From the NCBI RefSeq assembly GCF_005938745.2, contig NZ_VCBX02000001.1, forward strand, positions 2,080,001 to 2,144,000: 64,000 bases of DNA, read 5' to 3'. A program made the translations under genes and the position numbers. Below, piece after piece: positions 1 through 10,803 of this stretch. The DNA is from Rhodococcus sp. KBS0724 (lineage in GTDB: Bacteria > Actinomycetota > Actinomycetes > Mycobacteriales > Mycobacteriaceae). Numbering within the stretch: position 1 is the first letter of the stretch; each line of letters begins with the position of its first letter. The notes beneath the pieces were generated by a model. It had not been told where the DNA came from. It did not search any database and was given only the letters and a program-made list of their open reading frames with translations.

Positions 1-1853
<1,853 letters not shown>

Positions 1854-2007
1854 AAAGAAGCTACGCGTCCACTGTGCGGTATCTGAAACAACACACAGAT
1901 ACCTTGAGAAAACCTTGTTTTCTCCATCCCCCAACACCATTCATTGGTGTTGACGGGTGGTGAAACCACGGTGATCGACAGGAAAGTTACTGTGACAGTT
2001 TCATAGA
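1854..2007 (+). other. 23S-5S internal spacer with processing stems
   Basis: A 154-base spacer without a tRNA or gene. It holds hairpins such as GGTATCTG pairing with CAGATACC near 1878-1904 and CAACACC pairing with GGTGTTG near 1933-1953. These are probably RNase processing structures of the rrn transcript; that role is inferred. Confidence 0.7.
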
Positions 2008-2125
2008 GTTACGGCGGTCATAGCGAAGGGGAAACGCCCGGTCCCATTCCGAACCCGGAAGCTAAGCCCTTCAGCGCCGATGGTACTGCACTCGACAGGG
2101 TGTGGGAGAGTAGGACACCGCCGAA
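2008..2125 (+). rRNA. rrf: 5S ribosomal RNA
   Basis: About 118 bases. It has the typical actinobacterial 5S core (CCCGGTCCCATTCCGAACCC near 2038) and the ends GTTACGGCGGTCA and GGACACCGCCGAAC pair as the terminal stem. It is the last gene of the rrn operon and is followed by a terminator about 13 bases downstream. Confidence 0.96.
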
Positions 2126-2137
2126 CACAATTTACGA

Positions 2138-2177
2138 GAAAGCCCCCCAACCTTTGGTTGGGGGGCTTTTTCGTCGT
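2138..2177 (+). terminator. rho-independent terminator of the rrn operon
   Basis: GAAAGCCCCCCAACC and GGTTGGGGGGCTTTTTC form a stem of about 12 base pairs with a TTT loop, followed by a T-run. A classical intrinsic terminator. Confidence 0.93.
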
Positions 2178-2332
2178 TCCCGGACCCGTTTATCCCCGGG
2201 ATCGGTTGTCCCCGGCACAAGTGGTCGGGGTGAACGTATCGCTCACCCCGCTGGACAGGGGCGACGGTACGTTCACGCGATGCCCGGGCGGGGAAAACCC
2301 GCCACCTGAAATCCTCCGAACGTACCGTTCGC
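2178..2332. other. inverted-repeat-rich spacer between rrn and the cyclase gene
   Basis: Contains GGGGTGA (2227-2233) facing TCACCCC (2243-2249), and GTGAACGTA (2230-2238) facing TACGTTCAC (2268-2276), so two hairpins can form that exclude each other. A third short palindrome CGAACG-TAC-CGTTCG sits near 2318-2332. These may end the leftward cyclase transcript. No gene is visible. Confidence 0.5.
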
Positions 2333-3919
2333 TCAGTCCGTCGGCGGAACCGGGGCCGATACAAGGCCTGGCGCCGGCTCGCAAGGAATCGCAAGTTCTG
2401 TCTCTTCGAGACGACCGCGCAGTGTGATGCTGTCAGTGATTTGCCACTGGTCGGCTTCATCGCTGTGCGCGGCGGCTACAGCACGGCCTGAGGCTGCGAG
2501 ATTCCCCGGTACTGTTTTGGCTACCTCGGAGAGGCGGGCCGCCTCGTTGACCGGGTCACCGATGACGGTGTACTCGAATCGTTCACGCGCACCGACATTT
2601 CCGGCAACCGCGATACCGGACGCAACACCGATCCCAGCCTTGATTTCGGGCACCTCGGCGCACAAACGAACCTGGATCTTTCGGGCCGCAGCGAGTGCGC
2701 TGCCGGCATGGTCGTCGATCCGGTTCGGTGCCCCGAAGATGGCAAGGGCCGCGTCACCCTCGAATTTGTTGACAAATCCGCCGTGTCCGTCCACCTCGTC
2801 GACGATGACGTCGAAGAACCTGTTGAGCAGTGCGACAACGGCGGTAGGAGTGTTGGTCGAGGCGATTGTGGTGGAACCGATCACGTCGACGAAGAGAACG
2901 GATACATCACGTTCCTCGCCGCCGAGTTCGGGATTCTGACGCATCGCGTTGGCCGCAACCTCATGTCCGACGTGTCGTCCGAACAGATCGCGGATACGTT
3001 CACGCTCCCGCAGTCCCTCGGCCATGCGATTGAAACCGGTTTGCAGCAAGCCCAATTCGGTGCCGTCGTAGACAACAACGTGAGCGCTCAGATCGCCGCG
3101 GGTGACCTGTTCCATGCCGCGCCGAACCGATCGGATGGGCGCCGCGGCCGATCGAATGTTGATGTAGGTCAACCCGAGTCCGACGCACAGGGTGATTCCG
3201 CCGATCACGAGGATGGCGATTGCGAGAGCTTGTCCGGATGCCGGCCGGATGAAGCTGAAGATCGCGATCAACATCAGACCGGTGACGGGGACACCGCTGC
3301 CGAGCATCCAGACCAGGATGGTGCGTCCGGTGATACCGAGCACTGCGGATTTGCGAGGCGTTCCGGATTCGAGGGCACGAGCGGCGATGGGACGAAGTGC
3401 GAACTCGCTGAGGAGATAGCAGAACGCACACGTCGTGATTCCGCTGAAAGCTATGGTGAACAACACTTTCGGGATGGTGTCGGCCTCGACGATCCCGTAC
3501 ATCGTGGTGAACGTGGCCAACGCCACAGTCCACAGGATTGCCTGAACTCTGGTCAGACGCCACGGTCCGCGCAGCGCGGCCCGTTGATTCTCGGCTGTCG
3601 GAGGGACGTTGTCCGTTGCCCAGCGAAGATCATGGATGAGTCGCGTAGTTCCCCAGAGCAACCCGACGATGAAGACGCACACAGTGAATACCGGCACTGC
3701 GATGAAGTTGATCCACGCGAACTCCGATCGCATGATGCTCGGCCCTGGAACGACAACACCGATCAGAACGACAGCCAGTAGGGACCCGATCAGATTTGTG
3801 ACCAGGAGTGGAGCAGTGAGGAGGGCTTGGACGCGGATGCGTCGTCGGCGTGGACTCTCGTCTGTGGATCCGAGCAGCCACGACCCTAGAGGCGCGCTCG
3901 GGACGTTGCTTGGCTGCAT
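2333..3919 (-). CDS. membrane-bound class III adenylyl cyclase with HAMP domain
   Basis: 528 residues; converts ATP to cAMP at the inner face of the membrane. The N-terminal half (about residues 30-255) has six hydrophobic segments, followed by a HAMP linker (about 250-305) and a cyclase homology domain (about 335-500). Seen in the sequence: metal-binding D345 and D389, adenine-selecting K385 and D455, and transition-state residues N458 and R462, so the catalytic set is complete. It matches the Rv1318c-Rv1320c group of M. tuberculosis in architecture and in position, between rrn and nucS; M. tuberculosis has three tandem copies here and this genome has one. The start ATG at 3919 lies 42 bases from the divergent nucS start. 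The sensed signal is unknown. Confidence 0.9.
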   Translation of the reverse strand: MQPSNVPSAPLGSWLLGSTDESPRRRRIRVQALLTAPLLVTNLIGSLLAVVLIGVVVPGPSIMRSEFAWINFIAVPVFTVCVFIVGLLWGTTRLIHDLRWATDNVPPTAENQRAALRGPWRLTRVQAILWTVALATFTTMYGIVEADTIPKVLFTIAFSGITTCAFCYLLSEFALRPIAARALESGTPRKSAVLGITGRTILVWMLGSGVPVTGLMLIAIFSFIRPASGQALAIAILVIGGITLCVGLGLTYINIRSAAAPIRSVRRGMEQVTRGDLSAHVVVYDGTELGLLQTGFNRMAEGLRERERIRDLFGRHVGHEVAANAMRQNPELGGEERDVSVLFVDVIGSTTIASTNTPTAVVALLNRFFDVIVDEVDGHGGFVNKFEGDAALAIFGAPNRIDDHAGSALAAARKIQVRLCAEVPEIKAGIGVASGIAVAGNVGARERFEYTVIGDPVNEAARLSEVAKTVPGNLAASGRAVAAAHSDEADQWQITDSITLRGRLEETELAIPCEPAPGLVSAPVPPTD

Positions 3920-3961
3920 AGTGTGTCGAGACTAGTCGCACCGATCGCTTAGGGTGGTGCA

Positions 3962-4636
3962 GTGCGCTTAGTTATTGCTCGTTGCCGTGTCGACTACGTA
4001 GGTCGATTGACCTCCCATCTCCCTACCGCCAGACGCCTTTTGTTGGTCAAAGCGGACGGTTCCGTCAGCATCCATGCCGATGACCGGGCGTATAAACCGC
4101 TGAACTGGATGAGTCCGCCGTGCTGGTTGGTCGAGACCAGCGGTGACAGCGACGACATTCTGTGGGTCGTGACCAACAAGGCCGGCGAAGAACTGCGGAT
4201 CACCCTCGAAGAGGTCGAGCATGATTCGTCGTACGAGCTCGGTATCGATCCGGGTTTGATCAAGGACGGAGTCGAGGCGCACCTGCAGGAGCTTCTCGCT
4301 GAGCATGTCGAAACACTCGGTGCGGGCTACACCTTGGTACGACGCGAATACATGACGGCCATCGGGCCGGTCGACCTTCTGGTTCGTGACGCCGACGGAG
4401 CCTCGGTTGCCGTCGAGATCAAGCGTCGCGGTGAGATCGACGGTGTCGAACAGTTGACGAGGTACCTCGAATTGCTCAACCGTGATCCGCTGCTCGCGCC
4501 GGTTACGGGAGTGTTTGCGGCGCAACAGATCAAGCCGCAGGCCAAGACTTTGGCAACCGACCGCGGGATTCGCTGCCTCGTCCTCGATTACGAGGCGTTG
4601 CGCGGGACCGAGAGCACCGAGTTCCGGCTTTTCTAA
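3962..4636 (+). CDS. nucS: mismatch-specific endonuclease NucS (EndoMS)
   Basis: 224 residues with a GTG start. NucS/EndoMS cuts both strands at G-T, G-G and T-T mismatches and is the core of the non-MutS mismatch repair of mycobacteria and relatives, acting with the beta clamp. The N-terminal dimerisation and DNA-binding part is followed by a RecB-like nuclease domain with D138 and E152-I-K154, the D-ExK active site. Full length for the family. Position equals Rv1321 of M. tuberculosis. The stop codon overlaps the next start by one base, so the two are translationally coupled. Divergent from the cyclase gene. Confidence 0.96.
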   Translation: MRLVIARCRVDYVGRLTSHLPTARRLLLVKADGSVSIHADDRAYKPLNWMSPPCWLVETSGDSDDILWVVTNKAGEELRITLEEVEHDSSYELGIDPGLIKDGVEAHLQELLAEHVETLGAGYTLVRREYMTAIGPVDLLVRDADGASVAVEIKRRGEIDGVEQLTRYLELLNRDPLLAPVTGVFAAQQIKPQAKTLATDRGIRCLVLDYEALRGTESTEFRLF

Positions 4637-4968
4637 TGCCTCGCCGCAAACCGATGCCGAAGCAATCTCGTCGTACTGACAGTCGACGAGGTCCGGTCTC
4701 GGATGAGCCGAGGGGTGTGCTTTTCGGTGGGGCGGTAGTTCGTGAGGAACCCGGACCGGGCGGCGAGCTGTACATGGTTCGGCCGATTCCGGGAGCCAAT
4801 GCGACGAAGTTTTATCGATGCCCCGGCTGTGACCACGACATCAGGCCGGGGGTCGCGCATGTGGTGACGTGGCCGTCGGAGCCGGGTGGGGCCGCAGAGC
4901 GTCGGCATTGGCACACCGGATGCTGGTCAGGCCGCGGTACCCGCGGCCTGACCAGACGGTGGTCTTGA
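4636..4968 (+). CDS. small putative zinc-finger protein coupled to nucS
   Basis: 110 residues of unknown function. The N-terminus is basic (about 20 residues rich in R and K). The middle carries C-x2-C (CPGCDHD, about residue 60) followed by conserved-looking His and a C in HWHTGCW (about residue 95), which could bind one zinc ion. The ATG overlaps the nucS stop in TAATG, so translation is coupled to nucS. I do not recognise an experimentally defined family; a DNA-binding or NucS-accessory role is inferred only from context. A perfect 15-bp hairpin lies inside its 3' end. Confidence 0.72.
   Translation: MPRRKPMPKQSRRTDSRRGPVSDEPRGVLFGGAVVREEPGPGGELYMVRPIPGANATKFYRCPGCDHDIRPGVAHVVTWPSEPGGAAERRHWHTGCWSGRGTRGLTRRWS
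4923..4955. terminator. perfect 15-bp hairpin inside the 3' end of the zinc-finger gene
   Basis: CTGGTCAGGCCGCGG (4923-4937) and its exact complement (4941-4955) are separated by TAC. It lies in codons just before the stop at 4968 and between convergent genes, so it probably ends transcripts from both sides. There is no T-run, so intrinsic termination is uncertain. Confidence 0.55.
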
Positions 4969-4996
4969 GAGTCCGGAACGAACTGGTCTTGACGGA

Positions 4997-6016
4997 TCAG
5001 TTTCGGGACTGCGCCCGCTGCTCGACTTCGCGTGTGTCGATTTCGGCAGTGTTGGTGTCTTCGATGCCGTCCGAGTCGTCGGTTTCCGGTTCCGACTCGG
5101 TGTAGCCGGACTCTTCGAACTCGTCGTCGGTGAATTCCGCGGCCGGGGGACTTGTCGGAGCGTCGAGCAATTCGCTCTCACGGTTGACGGAGGCGAGCAT
5201 CGCGGGCACCGAATCGAGCTGACCGCGAATTCCCAGGAGTTGCGCGAGAATCCGGCCACGCAGAACCCGCAGTTCTTCGGCAAGTTCCTTGGCGTGAGCG
5301 ATCTTTCGCTCGGACTGATCTGTCGCGGCCTGTAGGCGACGCTGAGCTTCGCGTGTGGCGTCGGTCAATCGTCGCTCGGCTTCTGCCTTGCTGGATGCCT
5401 CGAGTTCGTCGACTGCGGCAACAACCTTGGCGCGTCGTTCCGCCATAGAGATGTCGAAATCCTCGCGAATCTGAGTTCGCTTTGCCTCGGATTCGGCGGC
5501 CAGACGGTCGCGCTCGGCCTGCGCGGCTTCGACAATGCGCGCGGCTTCGGTTTTGGCCTGCAACATGGTCTGCTCGTGCATGGTTTCCATCGCGTTGCGA
5601 CGGTCGTCGAGCTCGGCGATCAACGACTCGTAGTGCCCACGCAGGCGGGCACCGTCCTGTTCCGCGATGGAGGTCATTTCCGCTGCGTCAGCCTCGGCCT
5701 TGGCACGAACCTCGGACGCTTCGTCGGACGCCAGGCGGAGCATGCGGCTGATGCGATCGCTCATGCCCTCCGCGGTGGTGGGCGGAACGGACAGACGGTC
5801 GACGTCCTTACGGAGATCGTCGATGTCGTCGCGGGCGTCGTCAAGCTGCTTGGCAAGGTCGCGAGCTTGCGCGGCTGCGGCATCACGATCCGCAGCCGTC
5901 ACACGCAGTTCTACGTCGAATCGCTCGAAGTAGTTGCGTACCTCGTCGCGGTCGTATCCCTTCCGTGCGATCTGAAACGGAAGTTGAATGGAACCGCGGT
6001 CCTGCTCGTATGCCAT
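4997..6016 (-). CDS. DivIVA-domain coiled-coil protein
   Basis: 339 residues. The N-terminus has a DivIVA-like motif (FQIARKGYDRDEVRNYFER, about residues 14-32), then a long charged coiled coil rich in A, E, R and K from about residue 35 to 270, and an acidic C-terminal tail (about 290-330). DivIVA-type proteins such as Wag31 recognise curved membrane at the poles and septum of actinobacteria. This one differs from Wag31 in context, not being in the dcw cluster, so a cytoskeletal or polar-scaffold role is an inference. Convergent with the zinc-finger gene and upstream of nothing on its own strand, so probably monocistronic. Confidence 0.75.
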   Translation of the reverse strand: MAYEQDRGSIQLPFQIARKGYDRDEVRNYFERFDVELRVTAADRDAAAAQARDLAKQLDDARDDIDDLRKDVDRLSVPPTTAEGMSDRISRMLRLASDEASEVRAKAEADAAEMTSIAEQDGARLRGHYESLIAELDDRRNAMETMHEQTMLQAKTEAARIVEAAQAERDRLAAESEAKRTQIREDFDISMAERRAKVVAAVDELEASSKAEAERRLTDATREAQRRLQAATDQSERKIAHAKELAEELRVLRGRILAQLLGIRGQLDSVPAMLASVNRESELLDAPTSPPAAEFTDDEFEESGYTESEPETDDSDGIEDTNTAEIDTREVEQRAQSRN

Positions 6017-6056
6017 GGCGATAATCTACCTGGCATACCTGCAGGAGTCGGGGCTA

Positions 6057-6530
6057 CTAGTGTGACGCGGCAGGTTCGACCAGTTCGACGAGTACACCGC
6101 CGGCGTCCTTCGGGTGGATGAAGTTGATGCGCGAGTTGGCGGTGCCGCGCCGCGGTGCGTCGTACAGCAACCGGACGCCGCGTGCTCGGAGCTCTTCGGA
6201 AATAGCTTCGATGTCGGTGACGCGGTATGCGAGCTGCTGCAGTCCGGGGCCACTGCGGTCGATGAACTTGGCGATTGTCGAGTTCTCGTCGAGGGGTGCG
6301 AGCAACTGGACGGCCGTGGAGCCCGCGGGTGCACCGACGACGGAGAGCATGGCTTCGCGCACGCCCTGTGCTTCGTTGACCTCTTCGTGGGTCGAGACCA
6401 TGCCCAGGTGCTGGGTGTACCACGCGATGGCGACATCGAGATCGGGAACGGCAATTCCGACGTGGTCGATAGCGACGACGAGGTCGGAGGACAACGCTGC
6501 GAGAGCGGGGCTGGGGGAGGTCTGTGTCAT
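6057..6530 (-). CDS. methylmalonyl-CoA epimerase
   Basis: 157 residues from the ATG at 6530. It interconverts (R)- and (S)-methylmalonyl-CoA, linking propionyl-CoA carboxylation to methylmalonyl-CoA mutase. It is a vicinal-oxygen-chelate fold protein: two repeats with metal-ligand His (DHVGIAV near the start), Gln (GLQQLAYRV) and Glu (VLVELVEP) near the C-terminus. The length is typical. A start 36 bases upstream is open but would run through a palindrome, so the internal ATG is preferred. Divergent from the thiolase gene, as Rv1322A and fadA4 are in M. tuberculosis. Confidence 0.9.
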   Translation of the reverse strand: MTQTSPSPALAALSSDLVVAIDHVGIAVPDLDVAIAWYTQHLGMVSTHEEVNEAQGVREAMLSVVGAPAGSTAVQLLAPLDENSTIAKFIDRSGPGLQQLAYRVTDIEAISEELRARGVRLLYDAPRRGTANSRINFIHPKDAGGVLVELVEPAASH

Positions 6531-6537
6531 ACCGTTC

Positions 6538-6553
6538 ACGGTAGCGCTACCGT
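6538..6553. promoter_or_regulatory. 16-bp perfect palindrome between epimerase and thiolase genes
   Basis: ACGGTAGC followed directly by GCTACCGT. It lies 8 bases before the epimerase ATG and about 85 bases before the thiolase start, a good place for a shared operator of two acyl-CoA genes. The cognate regulator is not visible. Confidence 0.5.
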
Positions 6554-6638
6554 TTAAGGAGTACACGTCGGGATGTGACTTGGCTCGTATACCACGTGCG
6601 TCCGAAGACTATGTCTCTTTTTGCAGCCGGAGGAAATC

Positions 6639-7832
6639 GTGACCAGTTCTGTGATTGTTGCCGGAGCCCGGACCCCGATGGGTCGATTGATGGGTTCCTT
6701 GAAGGATCTGTCCGGGTCCGATCTCGGTGGCATCGCCATCAAAGGCGCCCTGGACAAAGCCGGTGTCGCACCCGAGCAGGTCGAGTACGTCGTCATGGGG
6801 CAGGTCCTGACCGCCGGCGCCGGCCAGATGCCGGCCCGTCAGGCTGCCGTCGCCGCGGGCATCCCGATGAGCGTTCCCGCCCTGAGCATCAACAAGGTAT
6901 GCCTCTCCGGTGTCGACGCCATCGCCCTGGCCGATCAGATGATCCGCGCCGGCGAATTCGACATCGTCGTCGCCGGCGGGCAGGAATCGATGTCCCGCGC
7001 ACCGCACATGCTCGAAAAAAGCCGCGAAGGCTTCAAGTACGGCGACGTCACGATGCGTGACCACATGGCCTACGACGGCCTGCACGACATCTTCACCGAC
7101 CAGGCGATGGGACTGCTCACCGAGCAGGTCAACCAACACGACGACACCCACATCACCCGCGCGGATCAGGACGCGTTCGCCGCAGCCTCACACCAGAACG
7201 CGGCCCGCGCCTGGAAGGACGGCCTCTTCGACAACGAAGTCGTCCCCGTCTCCATCCCGCAACGCAAAGGCGATCCGATCGTCTTCGCGCAGGACGAAGG
7301 CATCCGCGCCGACACCACCGCCGAATCCCTCGGCACGCTACGTCCCGCGTTCAGCAAGGACGGCACCATCACCGCCGGATCGGCATCGCCGATCTCCGAC
7401 GGCGCCGCCGCCGTCGTGGTGATGAGCAAAACGAAGGCCGAAGAACTCGGCCTGGCCTGGATCGCGGAGATCGGTGCGCACGGTGTGGTCGCCGGACCGG
7501 ATTCCACCCTGCAGTCCCAGCCGGCGCGGGCCATCGCGAAGGCCTGCGCGAAGGAAGGCATCACCCCCACCGATCTCGATCTCGTCGAGATCAACGAAGC
7601 GTTCGCCGCTGTCGGTATCGCCTCCACCCGTGAACTGGGCCTCGATCCGGCGAAGGTCAACGTCAACGGCGGCGCCATCGCCGTCGGGCACCCCCTCGGA
7701 ATGTCCGGTGCCCGCATCGCCCTGCACCTGGCACTGGAATTGCAGCGCCGCGGCGGCGGAATCGGCGCGGCCGCACTGTGCGGCGGCGGCGGGCAGGGCG
7801 ACGCCCTGATCATCCGCGTCCCCAAGGCCTGA
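6639..7832 (+). CDS. fadA4: acetyl-CoA C-acetyltransferase (thiolase)
   Basis: 397 residues from the GTG at 6639, which has a GGAGG six bases upstream; an upstream TTG is less likely. It condenses two acetyl-CoA or cleaves acetoacetyl-CoA, in the cytoplasm. The nucleophile is C88 in NKVCLSG, with the covalent loop followed by GGQESMS, the catalytic His in GHPLGMSG and the second Cys in CGGGGQGDA. Full length. Position equals Rv1323 (fadA4). The distal half has unusually many GCC/CGC codons, typical of a well expressed gene. Confidence 0.95.
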   Translation: MTSSVIVAGARTPMGRLMGSLKDLSGSDLGGIAIKGALDKAGVAPEQVEYVVMGQVLTAGAGQMPARQAAVAAGIPMSVPALSINKVCLSGVDAIALADQMIRAGEFDIVVAGGQESMSRAPHMLEKSREGFKYGDVTMRDHMAYDGLHDIFTDQAMGLLTEQVNQHDDTHITRADQDAFAAASHQNAARAWKDGLFDNEVVPVSIPQRKGDPIVFAQDEGIRADTTAESLGTLRPAFSKDGTITAGSASPISDGAAAVVVMSKTKAEELGLAWIAEIGAHGVVAGPDSTLQSQPARAIAKACAKEGITPTDLDLVEINEAFAAVGIASTRELGLDPAKVNVNGGAIAVGHPLGMSGARIALHLALELQRRGGGIGAAALCGGGGQGDALIIRVPKA

Positions 7833-7869
7833 GAACCTGTCTAAATACACCTGAACATCTCAGTTCGCT

Positions 7870-7919
7870 CTACGACGCCTCGTGGTATTCCTCACACCAC
7901 TACGGGGCGTCGTAGTTGT
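7870..7919 (+). terminator. stem-loop after the thiolase gene
   Basis: CTACGACGCC (7870-7879) pairs with GGCGTCGTAG (7906-7915), extended inward by TGGT/ACCA-type pairs, followed by TTGTT. Probably the thiolase terminator; it ends 13 bases before the next gene. Confidence 0.6.
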
Positions 7920-7937
7920 TCGGGCACAATGGGGTTC

Positions 7938-8300
7938 ATGGCGAACGTCTTCGATCTCAGTACCACCGCAAAGCGGTTCCGTTTTATTGCAGTCCTCGAG
8001 GCCTTCACGTGGCTCGGACTACTGGTGGGAATGGCGTTCAAGTACATCCCCGAAGAAGGAATGGTTGCGGGCGTCAAGATCTTCGGCCCCTTCCACGGTG
8101 CCGTGTTCGTCATTTACATCCTTGTTTCGCTCTGGACTGCAAAGCAGTTGAAGTGGAACCTGGTCACCACGTTCTGGGCGCTGTTCGCCAGCATCCCGCC
8201 GTTCGGCACGATCGTTTTCGAGGCGTGGGCCGCGCGTACGGGCAAGTTGGCGGAACTGTCCAAGACGAATACCGGCGTCGCGGACCCCGCGCTCGCCTGA
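7938..8300 (+). CDS. DUF3817 small integral membrane protein (first copy)
   Basis: About 120 residues, predicted three to four membrane helices. It has the DUF3817 pattern: a first helix ending in GMAFKY, the GPFHGAVFVIYIL segment, and a last helix around ASIPPFGTIVFE. An in-frame ATG nine bases upstream is an alternative start. No function is established. A second family member lies at 26977-27372. In M. tuberculosis only the second has an equivalent in this block (Rv1342c), so this copy may be a lineage-specific paralogue. Confidence 0.8.
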   Translation: MANVFDLSTTAKRFRFIAVLEAFTWLGLLVGMAFKYIPEEGMVAGVKIFGPFHGAVFVIYILVSLWTAKQLKWNLVTTFWALFASIPPFGTIVFEAWAARTGKLAELSKTNTGVADPALA

Positions 8301-8351
8301 GTGAAGTAGGCCTCTTCGAAGGTTCGGGCAACTCGTGACAAACTGGGACTT

Positions 8352-9299
8352 GTGACTCGACCAGGATCCAGGCCCCCCGCGCGTTCGTCCGCAGTTGCAG
8401 CCGCTATGAGCGGCGCAGTCGACTTGTCCGCTCTCAAGGAGCGGGCGACGGCCCCACCTCCGCGTAATCCCAGCGGCGACGGGGCCGTTTCTGCTGCCAA
8501 CGGTTCTGTCGTCGAGGTGACGGAAGCGAACTTCGAGGCCGAAGTTCTGGTCAAGTCGAGCCAGGTACCCGTGATCGTCAACCTCGGTGGGCGTGCGTAC
8601 GAACCGTCAGTCGTTTTCACCGAGGTGCTGGAGCGGTTGGCCGCTCAGGCCGGTGGTCAGTGGATTCTTGCGAACGTCGACGTCGACGTCAGCCCGCAGA
8701 TCGCCCAGGCCTTCGGAATCCAGTCGGTACCGACGGTTGTTGCCGTCGCTGCCGGCCAGCCGTTGGCCGATTTCCAGGGCGCACAGCCCGAAGAGCAGTT
8801 GACTCAGTGGTTTGCCGCCGTTCTGCAAGCTACTGCCGGCAAGCTCAGTGGTCCTGTTCCGACGGCTGACAACGACGAACCCGAAGTGGAAGATCCACGG
8901 TTCGTTGCTGCCGAAACCGCTCTCGACGCCGGTGATCTCGACGGCGCGATCGCGGCATACCAGGTGATTCTCGACGCCGAGCCCGCTAACGCCGAGGCCC
9001 TCAACGCTGTTCGTCAGGTCAAGTTCATGGCGCGTGCCCAGAACACCGACCCTGATGCCGTTGCGGCCGCCGACGCAGATCCGTCGAATGCCGAACTGCA
9101 GTTCGCGGCAGCGGACCTGGAGATGGCCGGCCAGAAACCGGAAGCAGCGTTTGCCCGCCTCATCGGCGTCGTGTCACGTTCCGCCGGAGACGACAAGGCA
9201 GCAGCGCGGACGCGTCTGCTCGAACTCTTCGAATTGTTCGATCCCGCCGAGCCCATGGTGATGGCCGCGCGCCGCAAACTCGCCGCAGCGCTCTACTAG
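8352..9299 (+). CDS. thioredoxin-fold protein with TPR region, no active-site cysteines
   Basis: 315 residues, GTG start. A low-complexity N-terminus (about 1-50) leads into a thioredoxin fold (about 55-155) with the cis-proline loop in QSVPTVVAV, then a tetratricopeptide-like alpha-helical region (about 180-310). The CxxC site is replaced by GGRAYEPS, so it cannot do disulfide exchange. The order resembles the chaperone-holdase CnoX/YbbN, and the position equals Rv1324. A chaperone role is an inference from the architecture. Convergent with the metallopeptidase gene. Confidence 0.85.
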   Translation: MTRPGSRPPARSSAVAAAMSGAVDLSALKERATAPPPRNPSGDGAVSAANGSVVEVTEANFEAEVLVKSSQVPVIVNLGGRAYEPSVVFTEVLERLAAQAGGQWILANVDVDVSPQIAQAFGIQSVPTVVAVAAGQPLADFQGAQPEEQLTQWFAAVLQATAGKLSGPVPTADNDEPEVEDPRFVAAETALDAGDLDGAIAAYQVILDAEPANAEALNAVRQVKFMARAQNTDPDAVAAADADPSNAELQFAAADLEMAGQKPEAAFARLIGVVSRSAGDDKAAARTRLLELFELFDPAEPMVMAARRKLAAALY

Positions 9300-9310
9300 C
9301 CCTCCCTGAC

Positions 9311-9378
9311 GACAGCCGCTATTCCGTATTGAAGGTCGTAGCCGTCCTTCGGCCGCTACTCCGTATAGCGGCTGTCGC
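9311..9378. terminator. 13-bp inverted repeat between convergent genes
   Basis: CGACAGCCGCTAT (9311-9323) and its exact complement (9366-9378). The right arm is the last coding stretch of the metallopeptidase gene. A long hairpin that may end transcripts from both directions; no T-run. Confidence 0.45.
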
Positions 9379-10803
9379 AGGACACCTGCCCACCCAGCAC
9401 TCCGGTACGGAAGGCGTCGACCCGGGCGAAGCCGCTCGGGACGGTGTCGCCGTTGACATCGCTGGCAGCCAACCCGTCCGTCAGGAGTCCGGAGACGGCT
9501 TCGTCGAGGTCGCCGGGGGACAGGGTGACCTGAGCACCGGACTCGGCCGCGTTGGTGGGGCTCAGCGCCGCTGTGATCACTCCGGCCAGGCAAGCCGCCC
9601 GCAGCGCGGTCTGTGGTGTGTCCAGTGCCTGGCCGCGTTCCTGCTGTATCGCCAGGGTGTACCGCGACGCGAGCAGCACGTACGCGTTGTAGTCGCCGGT
9701 GATGTCGGTCTGCATCAATTCGCGTCGACCGACCCGTCCTGGTGTTCCGCGTTCCGCCAATTCGTCGACGCTGATGCCGATGGTGTTGGTCGAGGGGCAG
9801 AACGAGACCGGTTCGGTGGCGACGGCGTCGGCGCATCCGGTATCCGCGCCGTCGAAGGTGACTGTAGGTGGATTCTCCAGTTCGAAGACCGACTGGAACG
9901 TCGTCAGGAACTCCTGCAGTGTTTCCTCGGTGACGGGGAGTTCTCCGGAATCGCCTTCGGAGTCGAATGTCTGGGGCAGTTCGGCCCGTCGGGATTCTAT
10001 TTCTTCCTGGTCTATCCGCGTGCAGGCGGACGCGCCGTCGGTGAATCCGATCTGTGTTGCAGTGACGCGTTCGAACGCGGAACCGTGGTGTGAGTCGGGA
10101 TCGTTGGGATCGTCGTCACGGATAGCGACGGCAGAGGCGAGCACCTTGTTCAGACCGTCGGATGTGTTCATGGTGAAGTGTGCTGCCTTGTCCTCGGCAA
10201 CGTGCCGCAGGAACGCGCCGCCGAAGCAGTCGGCTTGCTGTTCACGCACCAGGGCCGATTCGGACCCACCTTTGACGATTCCGGCTTTGCGCTGGACCGC
10301 GTGGCCGTATTCGTGCGCGAAGATGAACGCGACGGCAACGTCCCCGAACTTTTCCTGCACCTCGGGAAGGAGCAGTTCGCGATCCCAGCCGATGGTGTGG
10401 TCGAGGCTGCAGTAGCCGGCGTTGATGAGGTCTTCGGTGGTCTCTTCGCAGAAGTCCGGGCCGTTCGATTCGGTGGGATCCCATGAGATCAGCTTGTCGA
10501 CGGGTTCGAACGGCTCGTTGAACAGGGCCGGATACTGCGTGTTCCAAAAGGTTTCGATGTCGGTGATCGCGTTGGCGGCGAGGGCATCGATCGCGCCGCC
10601 GTCGGTGCCGACGATGTCACGTTCAGCGTCGGGCGCACCGGGCCGCAGACCGCTCGGACCAGACGACGCGTCGAGTCCGGCGACGCGGAAAGGGTCGTGG
10701 TAGATCGAGACGGCGTGACCGCTCGACGACTGGGAACAGCCGGTCAGTACGGCAGCAGTTGCCAACAACGACGAAGTGACTAGTGCTGCTCGCCGGCCCA
10801 CCA

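Noticed and set aside
2708..3781. 357-residue frame opposite the adenylyl cyclase
   Set aside because: Antisense shadow of a gene with intact catalytic motifs; composition is not protein-like.
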